DNA of 64,000 nt from Shewanella sp. MTB7 (GTDB lineage: Bacteria > Pseudomonadota > Gammaproteobacteria > Enterobacterales > Shewanellaceae): NCBI RefSeq assembly GCF_027571385.1, contig NZ_CP085636.1, positions 1,178,001-1,242,000 of the forward strand. Direction: 5' to 3'. Numbering within the stretch: the stretch's first letter is position 1; each line of letters begins with the position of its first letter. The translations under genes and the position numbers were made by a program. Shown in pieces: positions 35,901 through 45,046 of this stretch. Under the pieces are notes generated by a model. It was not told where the DNA came from, did no database searches, and saw nothing but the letters and a program-made list of their open reading frames with translations.

Positions 35901-36413
35901 GTTGCCATCGAGTTTAAAGTTTTGTACTAAATAACTTTTGGCTTGCTTTAGATTGAGTGGGATAGCATGACCACAGCACCAATCGTCTCCTAGTTCTTGT
36001 GCATATTGAACCACACCTAAGGCTAATAGGTTGAATGGCGATGCTTGCTCTTCTCCCACGGGGAACGACATGAATCGTTTACCCTCGAAAGCGATGAAAC
36101 TTCCAATTCCTGTTGCTTCAGGTGGGGCTAGCTCAATTAATATTCGTGCGTCTGGCGCGAGCTTATCAATGTCGATCCCTTGGTAAACTTCGGTGATCGC
36201 GACGGGCGTAGCATCACAGATAAAATCTGCATCTTCGTCTATACAGGCTTTCACCTGAAATGAAGTGGGTATTCCTGTTAATTCTGTTTTGGGTTCAACC
36301 ACGGGAACGGGTTTCTCTTCTGGTTTTGGCGGGGTGGCTTTCTCTTCACCTCCACATGCCCCCAGCCCCGTTATCATGATAATTAAGATACTTAATCTGG
36401 TTAAAACGTTCAT
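32952..36413 (-). CDS. large DUF1566-domain surface lipoprotein with thrombospondin-type-3-like repeats
   Basis: 1153 residues from the ATG at 36413, chosen because GAGGAG lies six bases upstream and a lipoprotein signal with lipobox LGAC (Cys20) then begins the protein; an earlier in-frame start at 36461 lacks this. A Pro/Lys/Glu-rich linker follows. The middle has acidic calcium-binding repeats (DTDGDGYCDEEEKDTGSD and DLDGDGALNDDDCDPND, about residues 695-745). The C-terminus is a DUF1566/Fib-succ-like domain with GWRLPTIEELESLVDTN and GYWSSTTNP. Numerous Cys residues suggest disulphides. Probably exposed on the cell surface; role unknown. Confidence 0.85.
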   Translation of the reverse strand: MNVLTRLSILIIMITGLGACGGEEKATPPKPEEKPVPVVEPKTELTGIPTSFQVKACIDEDADFICDATPVAITEVYQGIDIDKLAPDARILIELAPPEATGIGSFIAFEGKRFMSFPVGEEQASPFNLLALGVVQYAQELGDDWCCGHAIPLNLKQAKSYLVQNFKLDGNGQQNEAIFQAFNSNLELLGGNGLSLKQAYDADIKAMAESLVDLTLHSQSICDRLPEYCEGNPDDPYPPIDLSSIVPCITAYDGGACVAEIPKLQVESPVTDEMFRLSNKEATNIAYNIRASKKEPLAYEAAFEQLTCKDDEEKQIFMYGMADNFATTNIESTAPSAALTTWLGTVPNNLVHPYDFDASISPANPNVFTDTLTNLPSDLSNGLLVMGLKERGFTLADTPNYFDIFAIGDATNLSSSANVSGTVSDIRTTWQSVSPHVYFKNLQNIHNQSGSQSLLDKLQVGQTNLDLVIMPTTNVDFVAVAACRIKTPQKPTGLPVKEVISVLKEKFTCDADQGDIYYEILGGEPDDFTPGSDQNSPSAALLSLAGNLITYDQISEKDSTFIDTLALPNGSSITKAQFMINARASGPNASNDKVFLANTAMSNMVTGFTTTAPGALVNQWPNGTLNGGVAYIIDGLFNIPSLPSTPNLITVLNASNTSGAGLDVLVSENTEVDTTLLQLCINTGDQPCVDTDGDGYCDEEEKDTGSDPANPDSTPIDLDGDGALNDDDCDPNDPTVTDQCHEVIYTDVLPESCNEYVTVDLSLANSWVNSAGSHPVVNNVFDGTQYQGIVWDGALSWFDFGSASNVTHKLKQDFCSCGGGKVIIDEFKSDNMGYIDLNNLTNQTGNRIVSRTQYSQSTMASWGPSESGSNTFSGTGNGVDFNLEFGVQNVSGPSGGGTKGRLEFIGHLGACTTQDVIDNSGGTGTVGGVGPAINVGAIEATHELLSNMPVIQETTAPFIKLDDIGNPLTNQTLPWSDTGSESEGNQWSCVKDVATNLIWEVKRNSNGIRKESLHDADDAYAWFDPDPTTNGGFSGANTSGNFCFGYDANDSNTFCNSQRFEDSVNTTDFCGSATGWRLPTIEELESLVDTNYGIPMINGAYFPNTPLQSGYWSSTTNPNDSNKAEHLFFYNGQSYNNTSKTYTSASVRLVRDQ

Positions 36414-36479
36414 CTTCAACTCCTCATAGAGCGCTAATTTGATATTTATCTCGTTAGTCACCTAACCTTGTTCTTCCTT

Positions 36480-37109
36480 GACTCTTTATATATTCGCCTC
36501 GATTTTTCCGGCAAAATTACAATATCAGCGATGGGAATTTACTCATTAAAATACAAGGGATAAAAGAGGGGATGTTTGAAATTTACCTAATTTTACCCAA
36601 GGGTCTTTCTGTTCTAAAACAATTAGTTACTATGAAATCACCTTGGCGTTTCTGAGAGTAAACGGATTCGTTCGATTTCCCCACTACGTTTATATCGGCC
36701 CATAGACGCTGTCTATAGCACAACCAAGCTTTAGTCTTGGTGTGGTAACCCCATGCTTGCTAATCTGAACCTAAGTTGAAGTGAGGAATACAAGAGGGGC
36801 AACATGGAACAGCAAATACCACGACCTAATGCAGATAAGGCTGAGTCACGACAAAGTTGGGTTGATGTAGAGGGATTTTTACAACCCACTGTGGAGTGGA
36901 TCAGTGAATATTTGGTCGATGAATCTTGTTACGTACTTGGTTATAACTAACCCAAATGGGTTGTGTAGTGATCAATGGTAATCGCTGATTTGATATTTCG
37001 CGCGATACTTCAGCCTGTTGTGGAAGCTCAGAGCCGCATCTACACCAGTTCATCTATCTCTTCGGTTTTGACTTGTCTGAGTAAGTCGCTAACACGAAAG
37101 CACGCCCCA
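36480..37109. other. gap upstream of the decayed sensory locus; no supported gene
   Basis: A 48-codon frame at 36804-36950 has AGAGGGG upstream but no recognised homology; the sequence after it has frequent stops in all frames. A hairpin CACAACCAAG...CTTGGTGTG lies at about 36720-36745. The region may contain the promoter and lost 5' part of the binding-protein remnant at 37110. Confidence 0.4.
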
Positions 37110-37368
37110 AAATGAGTACAGTGTTTAATTCCCAACCTTCCCAGCCATCTGGTCCCGTCTACATTTTCCCGTCAAACTTATTGAGCTGAATATGGATGCC
37201 TATTGGGCAAGGTTACTTTTTTCGGGACGAAGTGCGCCTCCCGAAGAGGTTAACTCCCCAGAGAAATTAGTGATGGGGATCAAAGGCACTATGCAGGGGA
37301 TCGGTTATATTTCCAGTCGAGATTTGACGAATTCTTTAAAAGTGGTTTATCGATTTGAAAAGTTTTAG
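37110..37368 (+). pseudogene. remnant of an orphan phosphate-type substrate-binding protein
   Basis: Two frames preserve pieces of one protein. QPSGPVYIFPSNLLS lies in one frame near 37140-37190, then LNMDAYWARLLFSGRSAPPE and GIGYISSRDLTNSLKVVYRF in another up to the TAG at 37366. The pattern (a Ser-Gly-x-x-Pro-Pro motif after an aromatic-rich helix, then a GxIGY motif) resembles small PstS-like binding proteins often encoded just before sensory GGDEF proteins. No start codon with a signal peptide remains. Its tail overlaps the start of the GGDEF gene. Confidence 0.6.
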
Positions 37369-38990
37369 TCGAAAGCTGTATTTTAAAGTTGCATTGGCAA
37401 TCGCCGTTGGGGCAGCAATTATTGCGGCTTTAAGTTCTATTGTGTTCTATTTTGGTGAGATAACTCGAATTCAACAACGCTCTATAGCAGAGATCAATCA
37501 ACTTTCAGTGACTGTTGAGAAGACGGCTTCTATTGCCATATACGTTCAGGATATCGAGTTAGCCAATGAGATTATTTCGGGTCTGACGATGAATGATCTT
37601 GTTTCTCAAGTGGAGTTGGTGAGCGAGTCCGGTTTTAAGTTAAATTCTGGGTTAACTATCGTTGATGGGGTTAGATAATGTCGAAAAGATTCAGCTCTTT
37701 CATCCTTTTAGTGAGAAGGAGTTAATTGGGGAGTTATGGCTGTTAGCCGATGAGGAATTTATTAATAGTAACGCCAAAAACTCAGCATTGAATCAAGCCT
37801 GGATGTTAGCCTTACTGACCGTTACTATCGCTTTACTTGTCTCCTTGATTGTACACCAAGTGTTGACCTCACCACTTAATGAAATAACCAAACAGTTTGA
37901 AGAAGTTGAATCAGGTAAAGAGATTGAAATTCAGGTACCTAGATTTCACCACCAAGATGAAATTGGCAGTCTTGCTAAAGGAATAAACCAACTTATCTCT
38001 CTTCTTAACAGTTCCATCGAATCAGAGCGGAAAATGAGGGAAAAAACTGAGGCTCTGGAGAAAGAGTTTAGGTTAATCTTTGAACAGACAAGCGCTGGGA
38101 TCTGTTTAATTGATAATGATAACCGCTTAGTAACGGCTAACTCTGCATTTCAGAATATTCTTTTAAAAACTCATTCAATACCCGATGCCATTGGGTTAAA
38201 GCTTACTGATTGGTTTCATAATAAAGATGAGGTGGATAAGTTTATTACTAGGATTAAGCAGAGTAATAAGCTCGATACCGTAGCTTTGGATCTTAAATTG
38301 AAAACCACCGTTGAGCAAGCTGATTGCTGGGTTCACTGCCTATTTTCTAAAGTGGTGGATACTGATACTGATAACTCCCTCATTATAGAGGTTTTGATGT
38401 ACGACGTAACAGAGAGAACTGAGCGGGAGGTTAATACACGTTTCGAAGCTGATCATGATGCTCTGACTCATTTGAAAAATAGACGTGCTGGAGAACGTTT
38501 ATTAGATTCTCTATTTGAACAAGCTCAAAAAAATAATGAGATAGTGGTTATTATGAACATAGATTTGGACAAGTTTAAAATTGTAAATGATGTTTATGGC
38601 CATGAAGCAGGAGACTCTGTGCTCATCGAAGTGGGTAGGCGTTTAATGTTGGTATTTAGAAATGATGATATCTGTATTCGCTGGGGAAGTGACGAGTTTG
38701 TTGTCGGCTGCTATTTTGATGCAAATAGATTAGAGGGTAGAGGAGAAACAGCAATTGCAGCTTTAGGTGAAAGATTAGTCGTTGCACTGAGTCAAGATCT
38801 CACATTATCGGATGAGGTGGTCATAGAGATGGGGGCCAGTGTTGGTATCTCTATCTTTCCACAACATGCTAATGATTTAGAAAGCCTGTTAAGTGTTTCA
38901 GATCTGGCTATGTATCAATCTAAACAAGCTGGGCGAAATCAGTTTAGTATCTTTCAGCCTGAGTTGTCTGCCAGTGATTTTAACTCGTAG
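37355..38990 (+). pseudogene. CHASE8-like/HAMP/PAS/GGDEF diguanylate-cyclase-type protein, frameshifted
   Basis: The first frame (TTG 37355 to 37678) encodes a membrane helix and a periplasmic domain with LSVTVEKTASIAIYVQDIEL, typical of CHASE8 sensors. It stops after IVDGVR. The second frame (entered near 37662) continues with NVEKIQLFHPF, a second membrane helix, HAMP, a PAS domain (about 38070-38420) and a GGDEF domain. A one-base indel near the GGGG run at 37668-37676 explains the break. The active-site loop is GSDEF rather than GGDEF, and no EAL domain follows. Either a true pseudogene or a programmed or sequencing frameshift; the decayed gene before it favours loss. Confidence 0.8.
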
Positions 38991-39223
38991 ATGAATATAG
39001 AGTCTGTAAATAATTGTGGATAACTACCTTTCTGTCAGTACCCTATGTGGGTCATTGGAATCTGTTACGTGAATCCATGCTCTCCAGTAAAACTATCAAA
39101 TAGCAAACCATCCAAATACCAATTCAGTTCAATGAAACCAATCCACCCACCAATCCCAAAGGATACTATTGGTTATCAGATCGGTTAGGCTTATTTGTTA
39201 TCTGACAAGATTCCTTATTACTT

Positions 39224-39814
39224 TTAAAAGCTAGATCCTGGTTGAGACAAAAACTCTAACTCATCAGCTGTTGAGGATCGTCCTAAGATCACATTTCTAT
39301 GAGGGTAACGACCAAAACGGTCGATAATCGCTTTATGCCTCTGCTCAAAGTTGAGGCTGACCAGTGCAGCTTCACGGCTGAAAAGGATTATAGCTACCTC
39401 GTGAATGCGTTTAGATTCACTGTGCATATAGGGCATAAATAAAAAGGGAACTTGCTTGGCTTTAAGTTCCAAATCGACGCCACTCGCGACGGCTTCTTGG
39501 GCTAAGGTGAGCGCCATCGGATCGGCTGTAAAGGCTTGAGGGGTGTCGCGGAATATGTTTCGAGAGAATTGATCCAGTACGATGATCTCGGCCAATCGTC
39601 CCAGAGGTGTGACGCGCCAGTGATACAACTCGCCCGCTTTAGCTTGTTTGAGTAATGATCCAAAACGGAGACGAAGTTGCTCATCAAAGTCATGGTCTTT
39701 AACCCAATGACATTTAGGCGCTATCTCTTCAAACCAAAAGTTTATAATGGTGTCTGGCGTCATATGACAGGTTTGCACTAATACTTTTTCCTCTACCTGT
39801 TCCTTGCTATTCAA
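39224..39814 (-). CDS. DUF924-family protein
   Basis: 196 residues. TIINFWFEEIAPKCHWVKD near the N-terminus and IIVLDQFSRNIFRDTPQAF, ADPMALTLAQEAV and FLFMPYMHSESKRI are hallmark DUF924 stretches; the fold is alpha-helical TPR-like and the role is unknown. The TTG start at 39814 has GAGGAGAG at good spacing. The ATG of MTPDTI (39763) matches the usual family N-terminus and is the alternative. Confidence 0.88.
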   Translation of the reverse strand: MNSKEQVEEKVLVQTCHMTPDTIINFWFEEIAPKCHWVKDHDFDEQLRLRFGSLLKQAKAGELYHWRVTPLGRLAEIIVLDQFSRNIFRDTPQAFTADPMALTLAQEAVASGVDLELKAKQVPFLFMPYMHSESKRIHEVAIILFSREAALVSLNFEQRHKAIIDRFGRYPHRNVILGRSSTADELEFLSQPGSSF

Positions 39815-39835
39815 GGTGACTCTCCTCTTCTTTGA

Positions 39836-39876
39836 AGCCTAGATTTTAGAGTTTCGATCCTAGGTCCTAGGTTTTA
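39836..39876. repeat. CCTAGG-rich short repeat
   Basis: AGCCTAGATTTTAGAG and ATCCTAGGTCCTAGGTTTT fall in the 67-bp gap between the DUF924 and PH-domain genes. Related strings occur at 6885, 15721 and 56050. Confidence 0.35.
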
Positions 39877-39881
39877 TGAAT

Positions 39882-41423
39882 CTATATCCAGTTATTGGGA
39901 TCATTGGCTGTGATAGCAAGGGCTCGTTCGGCGATAGCTCGAGCATCTTCAACTGGCATATAGGGGATGGTTTGGGTGCCACTGGCTAGGCCTAACTCAA
40001 GATTGGCAACGCCACGCTTGCGCTGACCTTTTGTTTGGGTGATCGTCACATGTTGCACTTTTATAAGGGAGATCAAGTGCCAAGATTGGCCTAATACGCC
40101 AGTGTGTATCCAACAAGTATTGCCGTTAAATATGTAACCCCACTGGCGATATCTTAAGTACAGGCCTGCGGTGAAAACAAAACCTATGACCCACATTAGT
40201 TCTGTCATTGGATTAAAGCCCATTCCAATGGTGTTCACAGCTGGGACAATAAGCGGGAGCAGGGCTCGACGCCAAAACCAACCAAAATGTATTGGATTAT
40301 AGTGGGTGGGCAGTTCTCTGCTTGCACTCCCAGCTTCACTTATCGCCGGCATTAGAGCCATAATTTCCTGTCGGCTCATGCTGGGAACCAACATATGCTT
40401 TTTTGCTTTCTGTTCAACTTCAGTCCCTTTAACTTGTTGAAAGTTGAGGGTCCAGAGTGTTAATAATCGACCTACAATCGGTTGTGAAAAACGAATGACC
40501 TGAACTCTGTACAGCGCTAGGGCATCATTTTGTTTGGCGATAATACCGCCAGTTCTGTGCAAAGTTGTGCCACTTAAACTTAGGCAGTATGGATAATATT
40601 TAAGTACCGCGGCGGCTATAGAAATTAAAGACAGCAGCAGGTAAAAACCGATAATAAGAGTGGTGATTAATAGGATTTGATAGAACAAGTTATCGTTTAC
40701 AGCTAGGTAATACCAATCCAGTGCGCTTTTGGCAACTTGAGTTTGGACTATATCACTCCAGTCAAATTGGCTTAAAATTGGGCCCGCGATAATGGAAAAC
40801 CAAAATAGATTATTTTGGTATAAACCAAAAAGAAGCAGATCCTTAAATCCTTTGCTGACTAAGATTTTCTCCTGGGGATGAACACTATCGTCAGTGGTTG
40901 GCAGTGAGCTAGCGTCTGCTGGTTTTGTCTCTGTTGAAGAGGCGCAGTGTTTAGACTGAATGCCGGCGAGCAGATGCTGCTTTATCGCCATCGCTCTTTG
41001 ATAGCTCACCGCCGCGAGTACGGCTTCATCTTCTTTCGAACCTGCCGTTTCGACCACTAAACTGTAGAGCCCCATAGGTCTGAAGTAGAGGGGCTGCTCA
41101 AGACGCACATTTTGTATCCTACTTAAGGGGATCTCATTGGCTTTCTTGAAAATTAATCCGTGTCGAACCCCGAGCTTGTCATCGAATAAACGATAACGAA
41201 ACATAGCCCATTGCACGATGGCATAGGTGATAATGGCAAGCATTACACAAACTGCTCCTATGATAAACCATGGGGAGTCAAAGCCCTTTTGCCAGCCGGT
41301 ATACACAAACGGGATAATGGCATAGCCGTTACTCAATACCTGTCGAATCGTATTGAAGATGTAACTGACGATCGACCAAGGGGAGAGGCCTGACCATGAG
41401 GCCTGTGAGTTAGTGCTTGTCAT
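39882..41423 (-). CDS. YdbT-like membrane protein with bacterial PH (bPH2) domains
   Basis: 513 residues from the ATG at 41423 (MTSTNSQASWSGLSPW), preferred over an in-frame start at 41492 well inside the preceding gene. It overlaps that gene's end by 14 bp. Pairs of membrane helices alternate with three bPH2 modules; ANEIPLSRIQNVRLEQPLYFR, KQNDALALYRVQVIRFSQP and HLISLIKVQHVTITQTKGQRK are the repeated core motifs. It acts in the inner membrane; the function of YdbS/YdbT pairs is poorly known, with a suggested link to envelope stress or secretion. Confidence 0.87.
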   Translation of the reverse strand: MTSTNSQASWSGLSPWSIVSYIFNTIRQVLSNGYAIIPFVYTGWQKGFDSPWFIIGAVCVMLAIITYAIVQWAMFRYRLFDDKLGVRHGLIFKKANEIPLSRIQNVRLEQPLYFRPMGLYSLVVETAGSKEDEAVLAAVSYQRAMAIKQHLLAGIQSKHCASSTETKPADASSLPTTDDSVHPQEKILVSKGFKDLLLFGLYQNNLFWFSIIAGPILSQFDWSDIVQTQVAKSALDWYYLAVNDNLFYQILLITTLIIGFYLLLSLISIAAAVLKYYPYCLSLSGTTLHRTGGIIAKQNDALALYRVQVIRFSQPIVGRLLTLWTLNFQQVKGTEVEQKAKKHMLVPSMSRQEIMALMPAISEAGSASRELPTHYNPIHFGWFWRRALLPLIVPAVNTIGMGFNPMTELMWVIGFVFTAGLYLRYRQWGYIFNGNTCWIHTGVLGQSWHLISLIKVQHVTITQTKGQRKRGVANLELGLASGTQTIPYMPVEDARAIAERALAITANDPNNWI

Positions 41424-42048
41424 TATCAGCGGTCTTTTCTGGTTGACTGTCAGTGTGAGTCTTAATGTGGTTGTCAGCTGATAAAGGCTCACTCTTTTGA
41501 GACGACTTGCCAGCCATACTAAGCAGATGCTGTCTTAATTTTTCAGCTGTTTTACTCTCTAAACCGGGTAGCTCAATCTCAGCACTGCCACTGCCAGCAC
41601 TAAAACATTTCAGGGTTTTAAGGCCAAACTTTCGTTCCAGCGGACCTTGAGAAAGACTGATGTGCTGTAAGCGTGTATAGGGGAGTGAGATACGCTTGAA
41701 CCAGATGATCCCTTTTTGCATTAAAAGTTCATGCTCACACACACCATAGGCAATGGATCTTGCGTAGCTGACTCTGATCCAGATGATAAAAGTGGCGATA
41801 AAAAACAGACCCGGAATAATAATGGCCATGATAAGCAGCGGGAGCTCAGCACCGATGAACAAAAAACTCGACATCGCAGTGATAAAGAAGAGGGCTACAG
41901 CGGCAGTTTCGATTAATACTTGGGTGTAATAGCGGCTCTCAATCGGGGTCAATGGTATTTGATCAAAGCCTTGCCAATCACTCTCAGTGAGTGGCTTATG
42001 TTCAATTTCAGGTTGCGCTGCTGCAGAGTTTACTGGTTCAGACATCAT
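41410..42048 (-). CDS. YdbS-like membrane protein with one bPH2 domain
   Basis: 212 residues. Two adjacent membrane helices (about 46-92) precede a bPH2 domain with WFKRISLPYTRLQHISLSQGP and KFGLKTLKCFSAGSGSAEIE, the usual YdbS layout. A charged C-terminal tail of about 35 residues follows. Two ATGs (42048, 42045) are possible after GATGGAAA. First gene of a two-gene operon with the YdbT-like partner. Confidence 0.87.
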   Translation of the reverse strand: MMSEPVNSAAAQPEIEHKPLTESDWQGFDQIPLTPIESRYYTQVLIETAAVALFFITAMSSFLFIGAELPLLIMAIIIPGLFFIATFIIWIRVSYARSIAYGVCEHELLMQKGIIWFKRISLPYTRLQHISLSQGPLERKFGLKTLKCFSAGSGSAEIELPGLESKTAEKLRQHLLSMAGKSSQKSEPLSADNHIKTHTDSQPEKTADNDKH

Positions 42049-42147
42049 CAGTTTCCATCTTTTATTATATGAACGACTATATCAGTAACCTGTACTCTAG
42101 CTCTAGAGGGAGAAATATTTCCCTACAATTAAGTAAAAAATTGGAGT

Positions 42148-44838
42148 TTACTTGAGGTTAGCCAGTGTGAGAACCGCTTGTTGTCGGTTGATGACTCCCA
42201 GTTTCTGAAACAGGTTTTTCAGGTGAAATTTCACCGTATTCTCTGAAATTCCCATAGAGAGACTGATCTGTTTGTTGGTGAACCCTTGAGAAAGTAAAGG
42301 GCAGATCTGCTGCTCCCGTGATGAGAGATCCCAAGGGTTTTTCTGAGTACTATGGGACTTTTTGAGTTCCGATATCAACCAAATGAGTAAGGTTTTGCTC
42401 ATTTGGTTGATGTCACTCTCATCAATATTCAGATTGAGCTTAAGCAATAACGCCTCTATTTGGTGAGGTAGTTCAAAGAAGACCTGTTTACAGCCAATTT
42501 CGGCAGCTAAGTGGAGCATTTCAGTCACTAAGCAGAGGGCTTTTTTTTCATGGCCAGTAGCATTGTGGACTAAACATTGGATCCCGAGGGCTTTGACCTG
42601 ATCTATTTTTTGTTTGTTTTGTTGGGCAATCCCATTGAGTTTTTGGCTGTAGGTGAGCGCTTGATGACTCATGTTGCGTGATAAATAGTGCTTGGCGATG
42701 ACATAATAATATTCACTGATAACAAACCACATAGGTTGAGGATCTTGCCAATAAGGCTCGCGAATGATTTGGCTGTTCAATTGGTTAAACGTATCGAGGT
42801 GACAAAATTTATCGGTGACTTTTAAACGCAGCACATCCAGTAGTTTTTCCAGTCTAACCAGGTGTCTCGACTGAGCCACTTGATAACCTCTTTGCAGGTA
42901 ACGTTGGCATTCATCGTGATCATCGTGGACGAGTGCAAGATTGATGGCCAGTCTAAAGCTCACCGCATAAATGTCATGCCAGCAATCTTTACTTTCGAGT
43001 ACCTTAATGCCACTTGCGAGCAACTCTTGGGCTTTATCTATCTGGTAAACTTGGTAATGGATATCGGCTTTAAGGCAACTTGCCATGGATTGTAATCCGC
43101 TATCTAAACCAAGGTGTTCTGTGGCCATTTGGCTCGCTTGTGTAAATAAACTCAGTGCTTCATTCAGTTGTCCCCGATAAGCCAAACTTTGCCCTTGATG
43201 GAAAATATTATAGTTAATGCCCACCCAGCAATTAGCCAGTTGCATCTGTTGATGGCTGGCTAACGCGGCTGACTCAGCATCATCAAACATCCCCAACTGG
43301 TTATGAATAAGCCCGAGGCCGGCTAGCACAATGCCTCGGCCCAAATGATCATTATCCTTAAGGGACTTAAGTAAACCCGTTAATGATTCAATGAGTTCAC
43401 TGTTGGTGCCTCGGTCTAGATACAGGTCAATTAGCATTTTAATAATGGTAAAGTCGCGAGATTGACTTGAGCTGGGCGTGTTGTGTAATTGGTATTCGTT
43501 GAACAGGGTAAAAGCGAGCTCATAGGCGGTGGAGGCTTGATTGACTTCACCCAGCTTTAAGTATAAATAACACTGTATTAGCCCTAAAGTAGGAGAGTTT
43601 GTTATCTGCTCACGGTTAAATTGGCTTAAGAGTGATTCTACATAGCCAATACCATGGGTTAAGATCAGCTCCCAGCCTCCAGATGACGCTATCTGTGAGA
43701 TAGCTAATTCAATGTGATTTGCACGAATATACTGGTTAACGGCTTCTTCAAAGTAGTCATTGTTGGCATAGTATTTGGCCGCTTTACACCTTAAGTCTCG
43801 ACAGGTTTGCTCTCCCACCTCCTGCAGTAGCCGTTTTTTCAGGAAGTCTGCAAACAGGTGATGATAGCGGAAAAAACCTTGCTGGCTATCAATGGGGATA
43901 ACCAAAGAGCTAAAGGGGATGATCTGTGACATTAACTGGGCTGAATTTTCTATCTCGCACACATCATTGGCGATTAACGGATCAAATCTGTCTAAGAGTG
44001 AGGTGTGTAGCAAGAAGCGCTGAACCTCGGGTGTTTGTTTGTGGTAGATCTGCTCAGACATATAGAGATCGAGAATATCGATGGACTGATTGAGCAGACG
44101 GGTAAGCGCGATCTCAGGGTGTTGCTGATGAAAGATGGCGATCAACTGCATCGCGACGACCCAGCCCTCTGTTTTTTGATGAAATGCGGTGATTTCACTT
44201 TGGCTGAACTGCTCTTGATAGAGCTGAATCGCTTCGTCAATACTGAGTTTAAAATGCTCTGGTTGCAGCATTAACATCTGCCCACTGGCGAGTAGATTGC
44301 CTATCTCTAATCTCGGTTGTATTCTGCTGGCAATAATCAGTTGTAGCTGCGGCGGACCATACTGCAAAATTTGATTGAAAAAATGTAAAATTACCTTGTC
44401 TGAGAGAAAATGAAAGTCATCAATAAACAGATAAACAGGCTGATTAATCCCATGTAATATAGCCATAATATCGATAAAAAAGGATTCATAATCTGTGTTG
44501 GCCGAGATACTGCTTGCCCGATTAATTAATTGTTTATCGGCGATATCATGATGAACCAATGCATGGCAAAAGAGATTAAAAAAACGGTTGGGCTCATTAT
44601 CTGAAGGGTCAATCGCAATCCAGATAACTTGGGTATTATCTTGCTTTGTTAGTATCTCAAAATATTGTGAGAGCAGGGTGGATTTACCATAACCAGCAGG
44701 ACTTACAGCGGTGATCAAAGCCTTGACACTTGCTTGAGTAAATTGTTCAAGCAAAGCGGTTCTCAACGACAGTTTTATCTGTTGCTGAGGCGGTTTAAAC
44801 TTCTGTATTAGAAAGCTAGGTGTTGGTCTTTTTGGCAA
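42148..44838 (-). CDS. MalT-like LuxR-family transcriptional activator
   Basis: 896 residues of the large ATP-binding LuxR (LAL/MalT, STAND) type. Walker A SPAGYGKST (about 46-54), Walker B LFIDDFHFLS (about 130), a winged and helical mid-section, a long TPR-like sensor region (about 380-830) and a C-terminal LuxR helix-turn-helix (LSSREQQICPLLSQGFTNKQ, then NTVKFHLKNLFQKLGV). These proteins are ligand- and ATP-dependent activators. The start is a TTG at 44838 with AAGGG close and AAGGA about 12 bases upstream. Divergent from the TonB receptor-hyu operon, which it probably controls. Confidence 0.9.
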   Translation of the reverse strand: MPKRPTPSFLIQKFKPPQQQIKLSLRTALLEQFTQASVKALITAVSPAGYGKSTLLSQYFEILTKQDNTQVIWIAIDPSDNEPNRFFNLFCHALVHHDIADKQLINRASSISANTDYESFFIDIMAILHGINQPVYLFIDDFHFLSDKVILHFFNQILQYGPPQLQLIIASRIQPRLEIGNLLASGQMLMLQPEHFKLSIDEAIQLYQEQFSQSEITAFHQKTEGWVVAMQLIAIFHQQHPEIALTRLLNQSIDILDLYMSEQIYHKQTPEVQRFLLHTSLLDRFDPLIANDVCEIENSAQLMSQIIPFSSLVIPIDSQQGFFRYHHLFADFLKKRLLQEVGEQTCRDLRCKAAKYYANNDYFEEAVNQYIRANHIELAISQIASSGGWELILTHGIGYVESLLSQFNREQITNSPTLGLIQCYLYLKLGEVNQASTAYELAFTLFNEYQLHNTPSSSQSRDFTIIKMLIDLYLDRGTNSELIESLTGLLKSLKDNDHLGRGIVLAGLGLIHNQLGMFDDAESAALASHQQMQLANCWVGINYNIFHQGQSLAYRGQLNEALSLFTQASQMATEHLGLDSGLQSMASCLKADIHYQVYQIDKAQELLASGIKVLESKDCWHDIYAVSFRLAINLALVHDDHDECQRYLQRGYQVAQSRHLVRLEKLLDVLRLKVTDKFCHLDTFNQLNSQIIREPYWQDPQPMWFVISEYYYVIAKHYLSRNMSHQALTYSQKLNGIAQQNKQKIDQVKALGIQCLVHNATGHEKKALCLVTEMLHLAAEIGCKQVFFELPHQIEALLLKLNLNIDESDINQMSKTLLIWLISELKKSHSTQKNPWDLSSREQQICPLLSQGFTNKQISLSMGISENTVKFHLKNLFQKLGVINRQQAVLTLANLK

Positions 44839-44914
44839 ACCCTTGTTCCTTTTTCTTGTTATTATTTGACCTATTAAATACTAAAAACCCTTCGAAACAC
44901 ACTTACCCACTCGC

Positions 44915-44934
44915 AACTACCCGATAGGGTAGTT
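44915..44934. promoter_or_regulatory. palindrome between the LuxR-type regulator and the TonB receptor
   Basis: AACTACCC (44915-44922) and GGGTAGTT (44927-44934) are perfect arms around GATA. On the plus strand TTT follows, so a short terminator is an alternative reading, but its place about 110 bp before the receptor start suits an activator site. A similar GGCTACCC occurs near 44955. Confidence 0.45.
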
Positions 44935-45046
44935 TTTATCAGAATCTCTGACCGGCTACCCTTTCTCTTTATTGAACAAACCTTAGCGGATTGCAACACT
45001 TTAGTCACATTTGAACGTAAGCGAAGCAGATCGATAAGGGGGAGAG

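Noticed and set aside
36804..36950. 48-codon frame as a small gene
   Set aside because: Ribosome site is fair but there is no homology or composition signal; described only as part of the unexplained gap.
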